Shown here one piece after another: positions 29,490-38,246 of a DNA stretch of 64,000 nucleotides. Position 1 is the first letter of the stretch; every line of letters starts with the position of its first letter. Origin of the DNA: Formosa agariphila KMM 3901 (GTDB lineage Bacteria > Bacteroidota > Bacteroidia > Flavobacteriales > Flavobacteriaceae); NCBI RefSeq assembly GCF_000723205.1, contig NZ_HG315671.1, forward strand, positions 3,670,001-3,734,000, read 5' to 3'. Below the pieces are notes generated by a model. It saw nothing but the letters and a program-made list of their open reading frames with translations. It was not told the DNA's origin and ran no database searches. Made by a program: the position numbers and the translations under genes.

Positions 29490-29568
29490 TTTATGGGATT
29501 TCTATAGAAGTACTTAAAAGAAATACGTAATGGATTTTGCATAGTTTCACCACAGTACTTTGTTGTGC
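29490..29568 (+). mobile_element. Diverged 3' remnant of an IS110-family element at a cassette boundary
   Basis: The stretch ends with the same CCACAGTACTTTGTT (29550-29564) as the intact IS110 element at 40476-40490. The preceding sequence (TTTCTATAGAAGTACTT ... TAATG) resembles the codons for the transposase C-terminus at 40422-40455 but has diverged and has stops. It abuts the stop codon of the FRG gene (29569-29571). Only the right end is left. Confidence 0.65.
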
Positions 29569-30588
29569 TTAGTGATTTATTTTTTTTCTTTCAACTTCTT
29601 TTTTTATTCCATCTAAGTCTGGTTGAATTGTCATCCAGTTAATGTTTAATATTTCAAGTCTCTTTAAAACTTGCCAAGCAACTCTATGTGATAGAGTAAA
29701 TAAACTTGGTTTTCCAATTTTTTCATTTATTAATCGCTCGTTATTAGCACTCTTTTTACAATCAAATAAATATTTATCTAATGATTTTATTTTACCTTCT
29801 TTATTAAAAAGATTTTCGTCGATTGAACGACCTTTAAAATAATTAATAAATAGTCCTTGTTGTGCTACCATATTATTATTCTGAAATCCTTCAACGAATA
29901 TTCTTTTTAAATAAAAGTCTTCTTGACATATTTCAATTAATCTTTCTGGAATTGCCCAAATTCCAATTTTAGAATTATCCTCTTTTTTTGGAGGTTTTAT
30001 TTTCTCAGTAGCAAAAAATATTGCCTTATTTGGATTAAAAGTAAAATCTAGTAATCTTGTATGAACACCATAATGTTGAGCTAAAGCTAATTCTTTTAAT
30101 TGTTCTGGTTTTGGAAAATCTTGTATTAGGTCAAATGCTTTAAAATTATCATCAATTAAAGTTGAGTTAATTAATTTAAATGAGTCATCTTCGATTTTGT
30201 ACCCCAAACTATTTAAACCTCTAATAAAATTTATAAAATCGGTTAATTCAGGTAAAAAATGGCCGTTGCCAGATTTCAAAATATTTAACCTATTTTTTTC
30301 TTCTTTGGAATTTAAATCTCTAAATGCGGAAGGAATTAATTCCCAATCTGAATTTCGTTGACCTCGGAATATGTATTTTGCTCCAGTTTCGGAAGGACTA
30401 GTTTTATATAATTCTGAAAAAGGGTCATTAAAACATTCAAAAAACTCATCACAATTCTCTTCGAAGTCATAAACCCAATGAGTAATTTTATCAATAGCTT
30501 TAACTCCGCGAATAGTTTTTCCTAATGGATTTATTTCAGCTTCTTGCTGAATTTTTATTTCTGTTGGTAATTCTTTAAATCTATCCAT
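29569..30588 (-). CDS. FRG-domain protein
   Basis: 339 residues, soluble. The motif KYIFRGQRNSDWELIPSAFR contains the Phe-Arg-Gly that names the FRG domain, and LALAQHYGVHTRLLDFTFNP is the second conserved block of the family. FRG proteins are common in genomic islands and some anti-phage loci. No biochemical function is established. The stop overlaps the boundary repeat and the start lies 11 bp from the next one, so it fills a whole cassette. Confidence 0.85.
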   Translation of the reverse strand: MDRFKELPTEIKIQQEAEINPLGKTIRGVKAIDKITHWVYDFEENCDEFFECFNDPFSELYKTSPSETGAKYIFRGQRNSDWELIPSAFRDLNSKEEKNRLNILKSGNGHFLPELTDFINFIRGLNSLGYKIEDDSFKLINSTLIDDNFKAFDLIQDFPKPEQLKELALAQHYGVHTRLLDFTFNPNKAIFFATEKIKPPKKEDNSKIGIWAIPERLIEICQEDFYLKRIFVEGFQNNNMVAQQGLFINYFKGRSIDENLFNKEGKIKSLDKYLFDCKKSANNERLINEKIGKPSLFTLSHRVAWQVLKRLEILNINWMTIQPDLDGIKKEVERKKINH

Positions 30589-30608
30589 TTCCTCATTAAG
30601 CCCAACGG

Positions 30609-30908
30609 CAGTCTGTCTAATAACTTGCTTCGTTTTTATATATTTCTACTAAAATACAGTTTTTTCTATTAGACGTGAGCTAAGATTCTATATTTTGAAT
30701 TTTGTTTGTAGGGTTCTTCAAAACTTGTTAGAATAGCTGTAAAAAGCCTAATTAAAGACCTGTGAGCTTGAACACGAGGTGTATTTGTTTTTCTAATGAT
30801 ATTCCAAATTCTTTTTAAGTTATAGGCAATAAACATAAACCCTACATCTGTACTAGCACGTTGTATCGTTTTTTAGTCATAATATAATCAAAACTCCACT
30901 GGCGTTTT
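30609..30908 (-). mobile_element. Truncated 3' fragment of an IS1182-family element
   Basis: Nearly identical to 32041-32345 of the intact element, including the terminal inverted repeat CAGTCTGTCTAATAAC. It has a one-base loss in a T-run that would shift the transposase frame. It starts right after GCCCAACGG of a cassette boundary site, the same ACGG used by the intact copy. At about 30908 it is cut off and joined to an IS110 fragment. Confidence 0.85.
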
Positions 30909-31030
30909 AATAAGCTTCTAATACAGGCTTTTGCCATCGCCAAATCTAGTTTAATATATGATGATTCTTATAGAAGTACTTTAGTGAAAAGTTAATGCTT
31001 TTTTACTTGTTTTTTTACCACAGTACTTTG
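30908..31030 (+). mobile_element. 3' fragment of an IS110-family element
   Basis: Nearly identical to 40369-40488 (AATAAGCTTCTAA ... TTAATGCTTTTTTACTTG ... CACAGTACTTTG). It encodes only the last 26 or so residues of the transposase plus the right end, then enters GTTGTGTGTAG, the right core of the split cassette site. Fusion to the IS1182 fragment on its left shows a deletion between two insertions in the same site. Confidence 0.85.
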
Positions 31031-31045
31031 TTGTGTGTAGTGTTT

Positions 31046-31774
31046 TTATTCAGATGGTTTGTTAAATCTGTCATATATTTTTTGTTCATATACACTCGCT
31101 GATAGAATTTCATCTTGTTTAATTATAATATCAGTATTTAGGTGTATTGAATCAATATTTTCATCTGCTTGTTCTTCTATATCTTTAATAAATTCCTCTA
31201 CTACTTTGAAGTAATCTGTAGTTATGTGTAATCTTTTAGTTTCGCTATCTCTATATCCACTTATTATTGGTGTTATTGTCAGATAATTAGTTTTTTGCGG
31301 AATAGGAATTGTTTCAGAAAAACCAACGTAAACTTTATTGTTTTTTAAAGTTATTTGCATAGCAAAACCTTTTTCCACAGAGTCTTTAAACAATCTTTCT
31401 ATCTCATCTCCATTCTGTCTAATTGCCCAAATTATTGGTTCATCATTTTTGTATTTTTTTCTTATGATTTTATTACTTAACCAAGTGATAATTAATCCAA
31501 TAATGCAAGAAATAATCACAGTCCAAAAATAATCGGGTTTTTCGATTGGTACAAATTGTAAGAAATCTATGGTTTTAGAAATTATTGGTTTATAAAAAAA
31601 CTCTAAAACAGTACGTATAGTGAATCCAAAAGTTACTGTTAAAATTCCTATTCCGACAGATTCAAACAATATCCGATTTCTGGAAAGTCTTTGTAAATTA
31701 TACTTAAAAAGTAAGGAAAAAGTTAGGATTAAATATCCTGTAATAATTGGTAATAAAAATAAATTATACGGCAC
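31046..31774 (-). CDS. Membrane protein of unknown function (cassette gene)
   Basis: 242 residues with about three membrane helices: residues 5-25 (LFLLPIITGYLILTFSLLF), about 37-60 and about 80-100. A cytoplasmic beta-rich domain follows (QITLKNNKVYVGFSETIPIP), somewhat like an Sm-fold loop in phage-defence or island proteins, ending with an acidic helix. I do not recognise the family. It overlaps the small upstream gene by 11 bp, so the two form one cassette. The stop is 6 bp from the boundary repeat. Confidence 0.7.
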   Translation of the reverse strand: MPYNLFLLPIITGYLILTFSLLFKYNLQRLSRNRILFESVGIGILTVTFGFTIRTVLEFFYKPIISKTIDFLQFVPIEKPDYFWTVIISCIIGLIITWLSNKIIRKKYKNDEPIIWAIRQNGDEIERLFKDSVEKGFAMQITLKNNKVYVGFSETIPIPQKTNYLTITPIISGYRDSETKRLHITTDYFKVVEEFIKDIEEQADENIDSIHLNTDIIIKQDEILSASVYEQKIYDRFNKPSE

Positions 31775-31961
31775 TTGCTTTACTTTGAGATATTTGTTCT
31801 TTAATAGATTCAGAATTTTTTATCTCATTAATGATATCTTGAATGTCTTTCCTTTTATAAAAAACTTTTTTATCAACGTAAAGTCTGCCTCCAAAAGTAC
31901 CACGAAGTCCTGTGTCTTTTGTTTTTGGTTTACCTATAAATGAAAAACTTATCTTTGCCAT
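31764..31961 (-). CDS. Small basic protein of unknown function (cassette gene)
   Basis: 65 residues from the ATG at 31961 (MAKISFSFIGKPKTKDTGLR). An upstream in-frame ATG at 32012 gives 82 residues but adds an unrelated-looking leader. Contains GTFGGRLYVDKKVFYKRKDI and a charged C-terminal helix. It is translationally coupled to the membrane protein at 31046-31774. The function is not recognisable. The start is 68 bp from the split boundary site. Confidence 0.6.
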   Translation of the reverse strand: MAKISFSFIGKPKTKDTGLRGTFGGRLYVDKKVFYKRKDIQDIINEIKNSESIKEQISQSKASAV

Positions 31962-32028
31962 AATATCAAATATACTACAAATTTTATTCCAAATCAACTT
32001 TATTCTGTTCAATAGCGTGTTTTTACAT

Positions 32029-32040
32029 TACACACAACGG
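32029..32040. repeat. Left part of attC-like site D (split by IS1182)
   Basis: Sequence TACACACAACGG, the left end of a cassette boundary palindrome. It continues at 33706 on the other side of the IS1182 element. In gene direction the core reads CCGTTGTGTG. Confidence 0.6.
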
Positions 32041-33701
32041 CAGTCCGTCTAATAACCGACTGCAATTTTATATATTTCTACTAAAATACAGTTTTTTCTA
32101 TTAGACGTGAGTTAAGATTCTATATTTTGAATTTTGTTTCTAGGGTTCTTCAAAACTTGTTAGAATAGCTGTAAAAAGCCTAATTAAAGACCTGTGAGCT
32201 TGAACACGAGGTGTATTTGTTTTTCTAATGATATTCCAAATTCTTTTTAAGTTATAGGCAATAAACATAAACCCTACATCTGCACTAGCACGTTGTATCG
32301 TTTTTTTAGTCATAATATGATCAAAACTCCACTGGCGTTTTATGGTTCCGTATGGATGCTCTACAATGGCTTGGCGTTTTTTATAAGCATCAGGATTTTG
32401 TAATACGCTCTTTGCGTTGGCTTCAATATATTTATGGAATTCACTGCGCTGTACTACTTTTCCATTTACTTTAGACGTGGTGCATAATGCTCTTGCGGGG
32501 CAAGCTTTACATTTGTTTGTTTTATATTGTTTGAAACGATAATTACGCCCTTTATAAGTGCTGCCATTACTTTTAAGTATGTTTCCTTCCGGGCAAGTAT
32601 AGGTGTCGTTTTCTTTGTTATACTTAAAATGTTCTGAGTTATAGTTAGGATCTGGAGCTTGCGATGCTCTTCCTATTCCAGGAATAGCAACAAGGGTTTT
32701 AATACCCAGTTTATTAGCAGTTTTAAATTCACTTCCCGTATGATATCCTTTGTCATAGAGCACCGTAAAGGTGTTCGTTCCTAAAATAGTTTTAGCTCTT
32801 TGTAACATCTGTCCCATAGCCTTGGAGTCGTTTTTATTGGTAACCAAGTAGTCGAACGGAATATTGTGATCTGCGTCTACAGTAGATTGTACACAGTAAG
32901 CAACTTCAGTAATATTGTTACGCACAATTAAATGCTTGATATCGGGATCAGAGGTAGAAATTTGTGGTTCTTCTGAAGCCTTCAACTGTGCATTTAGTTT
33001 TTCGTATTCTTTTCTGCGACCTTGATGTTTATCAATATCTTTCTTAATTTTCTCTTTTTCATTTTCACTATCACTTTGCTCAAGAGCTTTATTGTACTGC
33101 TCTAATTTATTGTCAATATAATCTATGTGACGCTGTATTTTCTTCTTATTAAAATTGTTTTTCTTACTATTCTGAGCTCTAAACTTAGTACTGTCTCCAG
33201 CTATAAGTGTAGCGCCTATAAGCCCAAAATTACGTGCAATTTGTACGGTAGCAAAGAACACTTTTTTAATAGCCTTTGCATTATCTTTTCTGAAATTGCT
33301 GATGGTGTTGTGATCTGGAGCTAGCGATTCAAGCAGCCACATGACTTCAATGTTACGCCTGCATTCTTTTTCTAATTGTCTTGAAGAACGAATACGGTTC
33401 ATGTATCCGTAGATGTAAAGTTTGAGAAGAACAGCTGGGTTATAGGCAGGAGGACCGTTTTCGGTAAAGTCTGAACGGAATCCAAGTTCAGCAAGGTTAA
33501 GTGAATCTACAAATTGATCTATAGACCTTACGCTATTCTCGGAATCTATTGAATCATCAAGAGAAACAGGAAAAAGACAGGTCTGTTTTCGGTCTTTTCC
33601 AGGTATGAATTTCATAACTAAAAGATACAAAAATCACCTGAAAATCACTTGAGAACTTCTAAAAAATGTAACTAAAAAAGCAATAGTTATTAGACAGTCT
33701 G
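32041..33701. mobile_element. IS1182-family insertion sequence, intact
   Basis: Imperfect terminal inverted repeats CAGTCCGTCTAATAAC (32041-32056) and, read inward on the other strand, CAGACTGTCTAATAAC (33701-33686). The target duplication ACGG is at 32037-32040 and 33702-33705. About 1661 bp with one transposase gene. It lies inside a cassette boundary site, and removing it with one ACGG restores a continuous palindrome. Confidence 0.9.
32140..33630 (-). CDS. IS1182-family DDE transposase
   Basis: 496 residues; the Met at 33612 (MKFIPGKDRKQTCLFPVSLD) is the likely start. N-terminal DUF772-like domain (AVLLKLYIYGYMNRIRSSRQLEKE), catalytic Asp in GATLIAGDSTKFRAQNS, second Asp in LYDKGYHTG, a Cys-rich segment CKACPARALC, and the last catalytic Glu in QAIVEHPYGTIKRQW. 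Appears intact and so possibly active. Confidence 0.93.
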   Translation of the reverse strand: MYLLVMKFIPGKDRKQTCLFPVSLDDSIDSENSVRSIDQFVDSLNLAELGFRSDFTENGPPAYNPAVLLKLYIYGYMNRIRSSRQLEKECRRNIEVMWLLESLAPDHNTISNFRKDNAKAIKKVFFATVQIARNFGLIGATLIAGDSTKFRAQNSKKNNFNKKKIQRHIDYIDNKLEQYNKALEQSDSENEKEKIKKDIDKHQGRRKEYEKLNAQLKASEEPQISTSDPDIKHLIVRNNITEVAYCVQSTVDADHNIPFDYLVTNKNDSKAMGQMLQRAKTILGTNTFTVLYDKGYHTGSEFKTANKLGIKTLVAIPGIGRASQAPDPNYNSEHFKYNKENDTYTCPEGNILKSNGSTYKGRNYRFKQYKTNKCKACPARALCTTSKVNGKVVQRSEFHKYIEANAKSVLQNPDAYKKRQAIVEHPYGTIKRQWSFDHIMTKKTIQRASADVGFMFIAYNLKRIWNIIRKTNTPRVQAHRSLIRLFTAILTSFEEP

Positions 33702-33705
33702 ACGG

Positions 33706-33834
33706 TTTCGTATAACCGTCAGTTACGGGTTAAATTAGCGATTATTTTCGGTTTAGCACAGGCTTTAGCAATTCCGAGTGGATTCGGACGTAGTCGAATC
33801 CGCCGTAATTGCGGTTATACATTGTTGTAGCCAG
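33706..33834. repeat. Right part of attC-like site D
   Basis: Completes the split site: outer arms GTATAACCG (33711-33719) and CGGTTATAC (33812-33820) are inverted repeats, an inner hairpin pairs GGATTCG with CGAATCC (about 33780-33801), and the end is GTTGTAG (33824-33830). The whole site without IS1182 is about 141 bp. The stop of the next gene is at 33839. Confidence 0.6.
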
Positions 33835-33838
33835 TTTT

Positions 33839-34384
33839 TTATCTGTCCCAACCATCAATCAAGTATTTTTTTTCAGTCAGTTTTTTTTCTTTTCCCGAAC
33901 TTTCAGATTTAAACCATAATTCAAATCGAGTCGGATAGAAGTTTTCAAATGTTCCTTCGTCAATTACTGTTCTCCCTTCATAGAGTTTATATTCGTTGCT
34001 CAATTCTGATATTTCATTTTTCGTTCGGTTATTTAATTTCCATTCTGATAATTGAATATTTTTAGTCAATTCATACGCTTTAATAAATAATTCACCTTTT
34101 TCACTCGGTTTATGCCACATATAAAAGTCATACCCAGAATATCCATTTCCAATTACCAATATTTTTTCTTGTTCAACTTTTAAATTTCTTAAAGAATCAA
34201 TTTGTCTATTTGATAAAAATAAGATTGGTTTCTCAAATTTTAGATTTTCAGGGATTTCTATATTATAAAATCTTTCATCTCCTTTATTTTCATTTGCGAT
34301 TTCTAAAAATAACCAAAATACAAATCCAATAAATAATATTATTGTTGAAGAAATTCCGATTAGTATTTTTTTAGTTAAAGTCAT
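33839..34384 (-). CDS. Membrane-anchored protein of unknown function (cassette gene)
   Basis: 181 residues. One N-terminal membrane helix (ILIGISSTIILFIGFVFWLF), then a soluble domain with ILVIGNGYSGYDFYMWHKPS and FYPTRFELWFKSES. No known family recognised. It starts 9 bp from site E and stops 5 bp before site D, so it fills one cassette almost completely with no room for its own promoter. Confidence 0.7.
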   Translation of the reverse strand: MTLTKKILIGISSTIILFIGFVFWLFLEIANENKGDERFYNIEIPENLKFEKPILFLSNRQIDSLRNLKVEQEKILVIGNGYSGYDFYMWHKPSEKGELFIKAYELTKNIQLSEWKLNNRTKNEISELSNEYKLYEGRTVIDEGTFENFYPTRFELWFKSESSGKEKKLTEKKYLIDGWDR

Positions 34385-34392
34385 TTCTCAAA

Positions 34393-34530
34393 TGGCTACA
34401 ACGGACAAGTATATGAAACGTTTGGCATTTCAAAGCGATCTCGTATCAAGCCATTGTAATGATTATTAAGTGCAATATACTTAAAAATTAGCACTATCCG
34501 CCAAATGTTTTATATACATTGTTAGCAACT
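34393..34530. repeat. attC-like site E
   Basis: About 138-bp imperfect palindrome. The left end GGCTACAACGG...GTATATGAAACGTTTGGC mirrors the right end GCCAAATGTTTTATATAC...GTTAGCA: the arms share GTATAT, AAAC and TTTGGC in inverted order. The ends fit the attC pattern YAAC...GTTR. In gene direction the core reads CCGTTGTAGCC. Confidence 0.65.
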
Positions 34531-34668
34531 GAGCTTGCTTTGTTTATGTCAGATTATCAATAATTTAAACAACTAATCAATCCAAACTGACCTAGATTTA
34601 GAGCTCAGAATTTATTTTGTTTTAGAAGGGAGAGCAAATCCTAATGCCTCCCTCAAAGGCGGTTATTA

Positions 34669-34748
34669 GGGTTGGCTTTGCAAGCTCTTTGGCAAGTTTT
34701 GGTCTGAGTGAGGCTTGTGAGACTTGCCAATGTGCTTACAAATAGGGA
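34669..34748. repeat. Second-type palindromic repeat, copy 1
   Basis: Begins GGGTTGGC, contains GGCAAGT...ACTTGCC as inverted arms and CCAATGTGCTTACAAATAGGG at the end. It aligns in the same orientation with 37915-37998. The two copies bracket the AraC/SDR/aldo-keto block. The remainder of 34531-34754 shows nothing else. Confidence 0.5.
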
Positions 34749-34754
34749 AGGGAA

Positions 34755-35684
34755 TTAATTCAATCCTGCATTCTCAATATATTCTTTTGGACTTACCCCA
34801 ACTTTCTTTTTAAACAATCGTGAGAAATATTGCGGATACTCAAATCCTAATTTATATGCTGTTCCTGAGATTGAAGCGTTAGGGGCAAGCAGCAGATTCT
34901 TTGCTTCTTCTATCAGGTATAAGTTAACTTGGTCAACGGCTGTTTTACCTGTTTCCGTTTTAATGGTGTCGTTCATGTATTTGTAGCTAACTCCTAATTG
35001 ATTTGCTATCCAATCAACTTTAGGAATGCCATTCTGTTCAAATTGGTTTGTTTCAAAGTATTTGTCTAATATTTTTTTGAACTGCGTAAATAAAGCCTGA
35101 TTAATTTCCTGACGATTTAGGAATTGACGTTTGTAAAATCGGTCTATGTAGTTTAGTAGGGTTTCCAACTGGTTCAGGATAATTACTTTGCTAAACTCAT
35201 CCTGATTGTTGTGGTATTCAGTTTTTATATTTCCAAAGATAGTTTTAATCAACTTCTCTTCTTTAGGCGATACATGAAGTGCTTCGTTTACACTATAATT
35301 AAAGAAATTATATTTTTTTATTTTTTCAAACAAAGGACTTCCGTTTAGGAAATCTTTATGAAAAGATATTTGCATTGTTTCCTTACTAACAGCCAATTTC
35401 TTATATGTTATTGTTTGGTTTGGTGCTGTGCAGAACAAAGTTCCTTTCGTACAGTCGTATTTGGTTCGCCCATAAATAAGTTCTCCTGAAATGATGTTCT
35501 TTAAAGTGATAATATAAAAACCATTGGTTAGGCTTATTGACTCTGTCTTATCTTCATCACTGCAACTAATTATCTCGTTCTTTTTCAGTTTGAAGTGCAT
35601 TATATGAAACAAAGGATTCTCAGGTAGAGCCCAACCCATTTGCTCATTTCTTTCTGTGATTGTTTTGTATACGAACTCATTCAT
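34755..35684 (-). CDS. AraC-family transcriptional regulator
   Basis: 309 residues. N-terminal sensor region without a clear ligand signature; C-terminal AraC/XylS DNA-binding domain with two helix-turn-helix units (VDWIANQLGVSYKYMNDTIK and SGTAYKLGFEYPQYFSRLFK, then KKVGVSPKEY). It precedes an SDR and an aldo-keto reductase on the same strand and probably controls them. It is not like its cassette neighbours, which are short genes of unknown function. Confidence 0.88.
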   Translation of the reverse strand: MNEFVYKTITERNEQMGWALPENPLFHIMHFKLKKNEIISCSDEDKTESISLTNGFYIITLKNIISGELIYGRTKYDCTKGTLFCTAPNQTITYKKLAVSKETMQISFHKDFLNGSPLFEKIKKYNFFNYSVNEALHVSPKEEKLIKTIFGNIKTEYHNNQDEFSKVIILNQLETLLNYIDRFYKRQFLNRQEINQALFTQFKKILDKYFETNQFEQNGIPKVDWIANQLGVSYKYMNDTIKTETGKTAVDQVNLYLIEEAKNLLLAPNASISGTAYKLGFEYPQYFSRLFKKKVGVSPKEYIENAGLN

Positions 35685-35795
35685 TATTACAAATTTAGTT
35701 TAAAAATATGGATTGAACTTACCCATTTTTAGTTTCAATAATTTCATTTAGCGTAACATTTTTGTTTCTATATTTAGCTTTATTTATCAAGATTA

Positions 35796-36632
35796 TTATT
35801 TACCATAATTCTTAACCATATTTAAAAACATCTTGTCAAAAGCTTTATCACTCAATAGTTTTCTGGCTAACAGAGTCTGCCTTGCCATTTTACCTGCTGC
35901 ATATCTTGTTTTAGGCTTCTTAGATTTTATTGCCTTAGATATAGTTTTTGCAATCACTGAAGGTTCGCTATATTGACCAGGTTTACTGGTGTTTTGCATC
36001 ATTTTAGCAACAATTTGTTTGAGTTCTTTGTAGGGGCTGTTGCTGTCCTCTAAATGATGGTCCATAGCTTTGGCAAATCCCGTATTTATTACACCTGGTT
36101 GAATAACAATTACTTTAATTCCAAATTGATTGACATCTAAGCGTAGACAATCACTCCATCCTTCCAGTGCAAATTTGCTTGCGTTATACCAAGCACCTAA
36201 TGGTCCGTATACTTTGCCACCGATGGAAGATACATTGATAATAGAACCACTTTGTTGGTTTCGCATTATTGGTAGCACGGCTTTTGTTACTTCTGCTAAT
36301 CCGAACAAGTTTACATCAAATTGTCGCTTTGCTTGTTCATAGCTAACCTCTTCAATAGGGCCATAAACTGCATAACCCGCATTGTTCACCAATACATCAA
36401 TTTTTCCTTCTGCTTCAATTATTTTTTTTATTTGAGAATGTACTTGATTGTGGTCGGTTACATCTATTTCAATTGCTTTTCCACCTGCCGCTACAAGTTC
36501 TTTCATATGTTCCAATCTGCGTGCAACTCCATAAACAGTATGTCCTTCTTTAATTAGTTGCAGAGCTGTTGCTTTACCTATTCCGCTGCTTGCCCCTGTT
36601 ATAATGATTATTTTTTTCATTTTCAATTCCAA
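35796..36632 (-). CDS. Short-chain dehydrogenase/reductase
   Basis: 278 residues (the second Met, at 36620, MKKIIIITGASSGIGKA, is also a good start). Rossmann motif TGASSGIGKATA, NNAGYAVYGP, catalytic Ser in INVSSIGGK and YNASK (Tyr-x-x-x-Lys). Resembles the oxidoreductases that are often paired with AraC regulators in detoxification of aldehydes or quinones. The substrate is unknown. Confidence 0.92.
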   Translation of the reverse strand: MELKMKKIIIITGASSGIGKATALQLIKEGHTVYGVARRLEHMKELVAAGGKAIEIDVTDHNQVHSQIKKIIEAEGKIDVLVNNAGYAVYGPIEEVSYEQAKRQFDVNLFGLAEVTKAVLPIMRNQQSGSIINVSSIGGKVYGPLGAWYNASKFALEGWSDCLRLDVNQFGIKVIVIQPGVINTGFAKAMDHHLEDSNSPYKELKQIVAKMMQNTSKPGQYSEPSVIAKTISKAIKSKKPKTRYAAGKMARQTLLARKLLSDKAFDKMFLNMVKNYGK

Positions 36633-36669
36633 TTACAATGATTTGATACTAAAAATCAATAGTAGAAAT

Positions 36670-36715
36670 CATCTTTGGCTTCTATTGCCTCTATTGCAAG
36701 AGCAAGCCAAAGATG
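36670..36715. terminator. Perfect 12-bp hairpin between aldo-keto reductase and SDR genes
   Basis: CATCTTTGGCTT (36670-36681) and AAGCCAAAGATG (36704-36715) are exact inverted repeats with a 22-nt loop. There is no T-run, so it may stabilise or attenuate the transcript instead of ending it. Confidence 0.45.
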
Positions 36716-36742
36716 TAATTCTATAAAAGAAGAATTGAATGC

Positions 36743-37768
36743 CTATTGGTCAAAACTTCCAAATAAGTTTTGTCCTCGCTGCATCAGAGGTAAATATTGA
36801 GGATATTCTGGTTTAATGGCACTCACTTCATCCAGTTGTTTCATTTCTTCTTCGCTTAAAACAATATCAGCAGCACCCAGGTTATCAATTAACTGCTCCT
36901 CTTTACGGGCTCCAATTAATACACTTGTAACACCTGGTTTGTGAAGCAACCAGGCTAAAGAAATTTGTGCAACCGAAGCATTCTTTCTGTCGGCAATTTC
37001 CTTCAGTGTATCAACAATATTATAACCCTGTTCCTTTTCAACCGGTGGATATTCAAAAATTGCTCTTCGTCCAGTAGTTTCACCATTGCGTGTATATTTC
37101 CCACTTAAAAAACCAGCCGCCAATGGGCTTACTATCAACGTTCCTAATCCCAAATCCATAGACGCAGGTATAATTTCTCTTTCCAGCTCGCGGCCAACGA
37201 GAGAGTAATATGCTTGAACAGAGCAGAACTTTTCAGTACCCATTAGTTTCGCTAATCCATCGGCTTTAGCAATTTGCCATGCACTAAAATTGGATAATCC
37301 AATGTACCTAACTTTACCCTGTCGAACCAAGTCATCTAAAGCTCTTAATGTTTCTTCCAGTGGTGTTGTTATGTCGAAGTTATGCACCTGATATAGGTCA
37401 ATATAATCAGTCCCTAAACGTTTTAAACTGGCTTCCACTTCACGCATAATTGCCAAGCGGCTTGTTCCCAAATCATTTGGACCTGTCGTCATTGTGTTGT
37501 ACAGCTTTGTTGCAATTATTGCATTTTTCCTTTTGTCTCCTAAAGCTTTACCGAGCATAGTTTCCGATTCTCCCGAACCATATATATTGGCAGTATCGAA
37601 AATATTAATCCCTGCGTCCAATGCCAGATTAACCATTTTAGTTGCCAATTCTTGCCCGGTTGCCCCCATTATGGCTGAATAACTTCCGCCTTCTTGGTCG
37701 AAGGTCATTGTTCCAAGTGTTAACTCTGAAACATATAATCCTGTGTTTCCTAAACTTTTGTATTTCAT
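36743..37768 (-). CDS. Aldo/keto reductase
   Basis: 341 residues, TIM-barrel NADPH oxidoreductase. Motifs: MKYKSLGNTGLYVSELTLGT, active-site Asp/Tyr in GINIFDTANIYGSGESE, Lys in IIATKLYN, His in DLYQVHNFD, and cofactor-binding GVTSVLIGARKEEQL. First gene of a small oxidoreductase unit with the SDR. The substrate is not predictable. Confidence 0.94.
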   Translation of the reverse strand: MKYKSLGNTGLYVSELTLGTMTFDQEGGSYSAIMGATGQELATKMVNLALDAGINIFDTANIYGSGESETMLGKALGDKRKNAIIATKLYNTMTTGPNDLGTSRLAIMREVEASLKRLGTDYIDLYQVHNFDITTPLEETLRALDDLVRQGKVRYIGLSNFSAWQIAKADGLAKLMGTEKFCSVQAYYSLVGRELEREIIPASMDLGLGTLIVSPLAAGFLSGKYTRNGETTGRRAIFEYPPVEKEQGYNIVDTLKEIADRKNASVAQISLAWLLHKPGVTSVLIGARKEEQLIDNLGAADIVLSEEEMKQLDEVSAIKPEYPQYLPLMQRGQNLFGSFDQ

Positions 37769-37914
37769 CTCTTTTTAATATTAGTTTTTAATAAAAACTT
37801 ACGATACAAAGTAAGGGCATATTAGGGCTTTGTTGCTTAAACTATTTTATAAAAGAAGTATACAATTTTTTTAACTGCTATGATAAAGGATAATAATATC
37901 AAAATGTAGATACT

Positions 37915-37998
37915 GGGATGGCCAAAAACAACTCTTTTGCAAATTTTGGTTTGCAGGCTGGTTCTAGCGATTTGCAAATGTGTTGTTTGCGAATGGGG
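37915..37998. repeat. Second-type palindromic repeat, copy 2
   Basis: Begins GGGATGGC, inner inverted arms TTGCAAA...TTTGCAA, ends GTGTTGTTTGCGAATGGGG. Same orientation and layout as 34669-34748. Together they flank the three-gene oxidoreductase block. The rest of 37769-38104 holds no gene. Confidence 0.5.
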
Positions 37999-38104
37999 TT
38001 TCAATTTTGCACTGACATTTCAAAAAAGTTGCGCGAGGGGAAACAAAATAAATTTCTATCAAGTTTGTAGAGACTTCTTTCATGGAGATGTCACTTTTTA
38101 GCCT

Positions 38105-38242
38105 TGTTGCTAACGTTTATGTATAAGATTAGTTGCGGGTTTGTATGCGAGGATTTTCCGAAGGAAAATCAGACGTTACAAACACGCAACGACCTTTGAT
38201 TAAGCACTAAACCGCAATTAATTTTATACTGTGTTAGGTGCA
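38105..38242. repeat. attC-like site B
   Basis: About 138-bp imperfect palindrome with left end TGTTGCTAACG and right end GTGTTAGGTGCAG. A 27-bp core (38147-38173), including the hairpin GATTTTCC-GAA-GGAAAATC, is identical to site A (41704-41730). Outer arms include GTTGCGGGTTTGTA and TACAAACACGCAAC. The GTTAGGT core fits GTTRRRY. Confidence 0.7.
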
Positions 38243-38246
38243 GTTA

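Noticed and set aside
36670-36715. A third type of cassette boundary
   Set aside because: It is a simple perfect hairpin without YAAC/GTTR ends, more like an intercistronic stem-loop.
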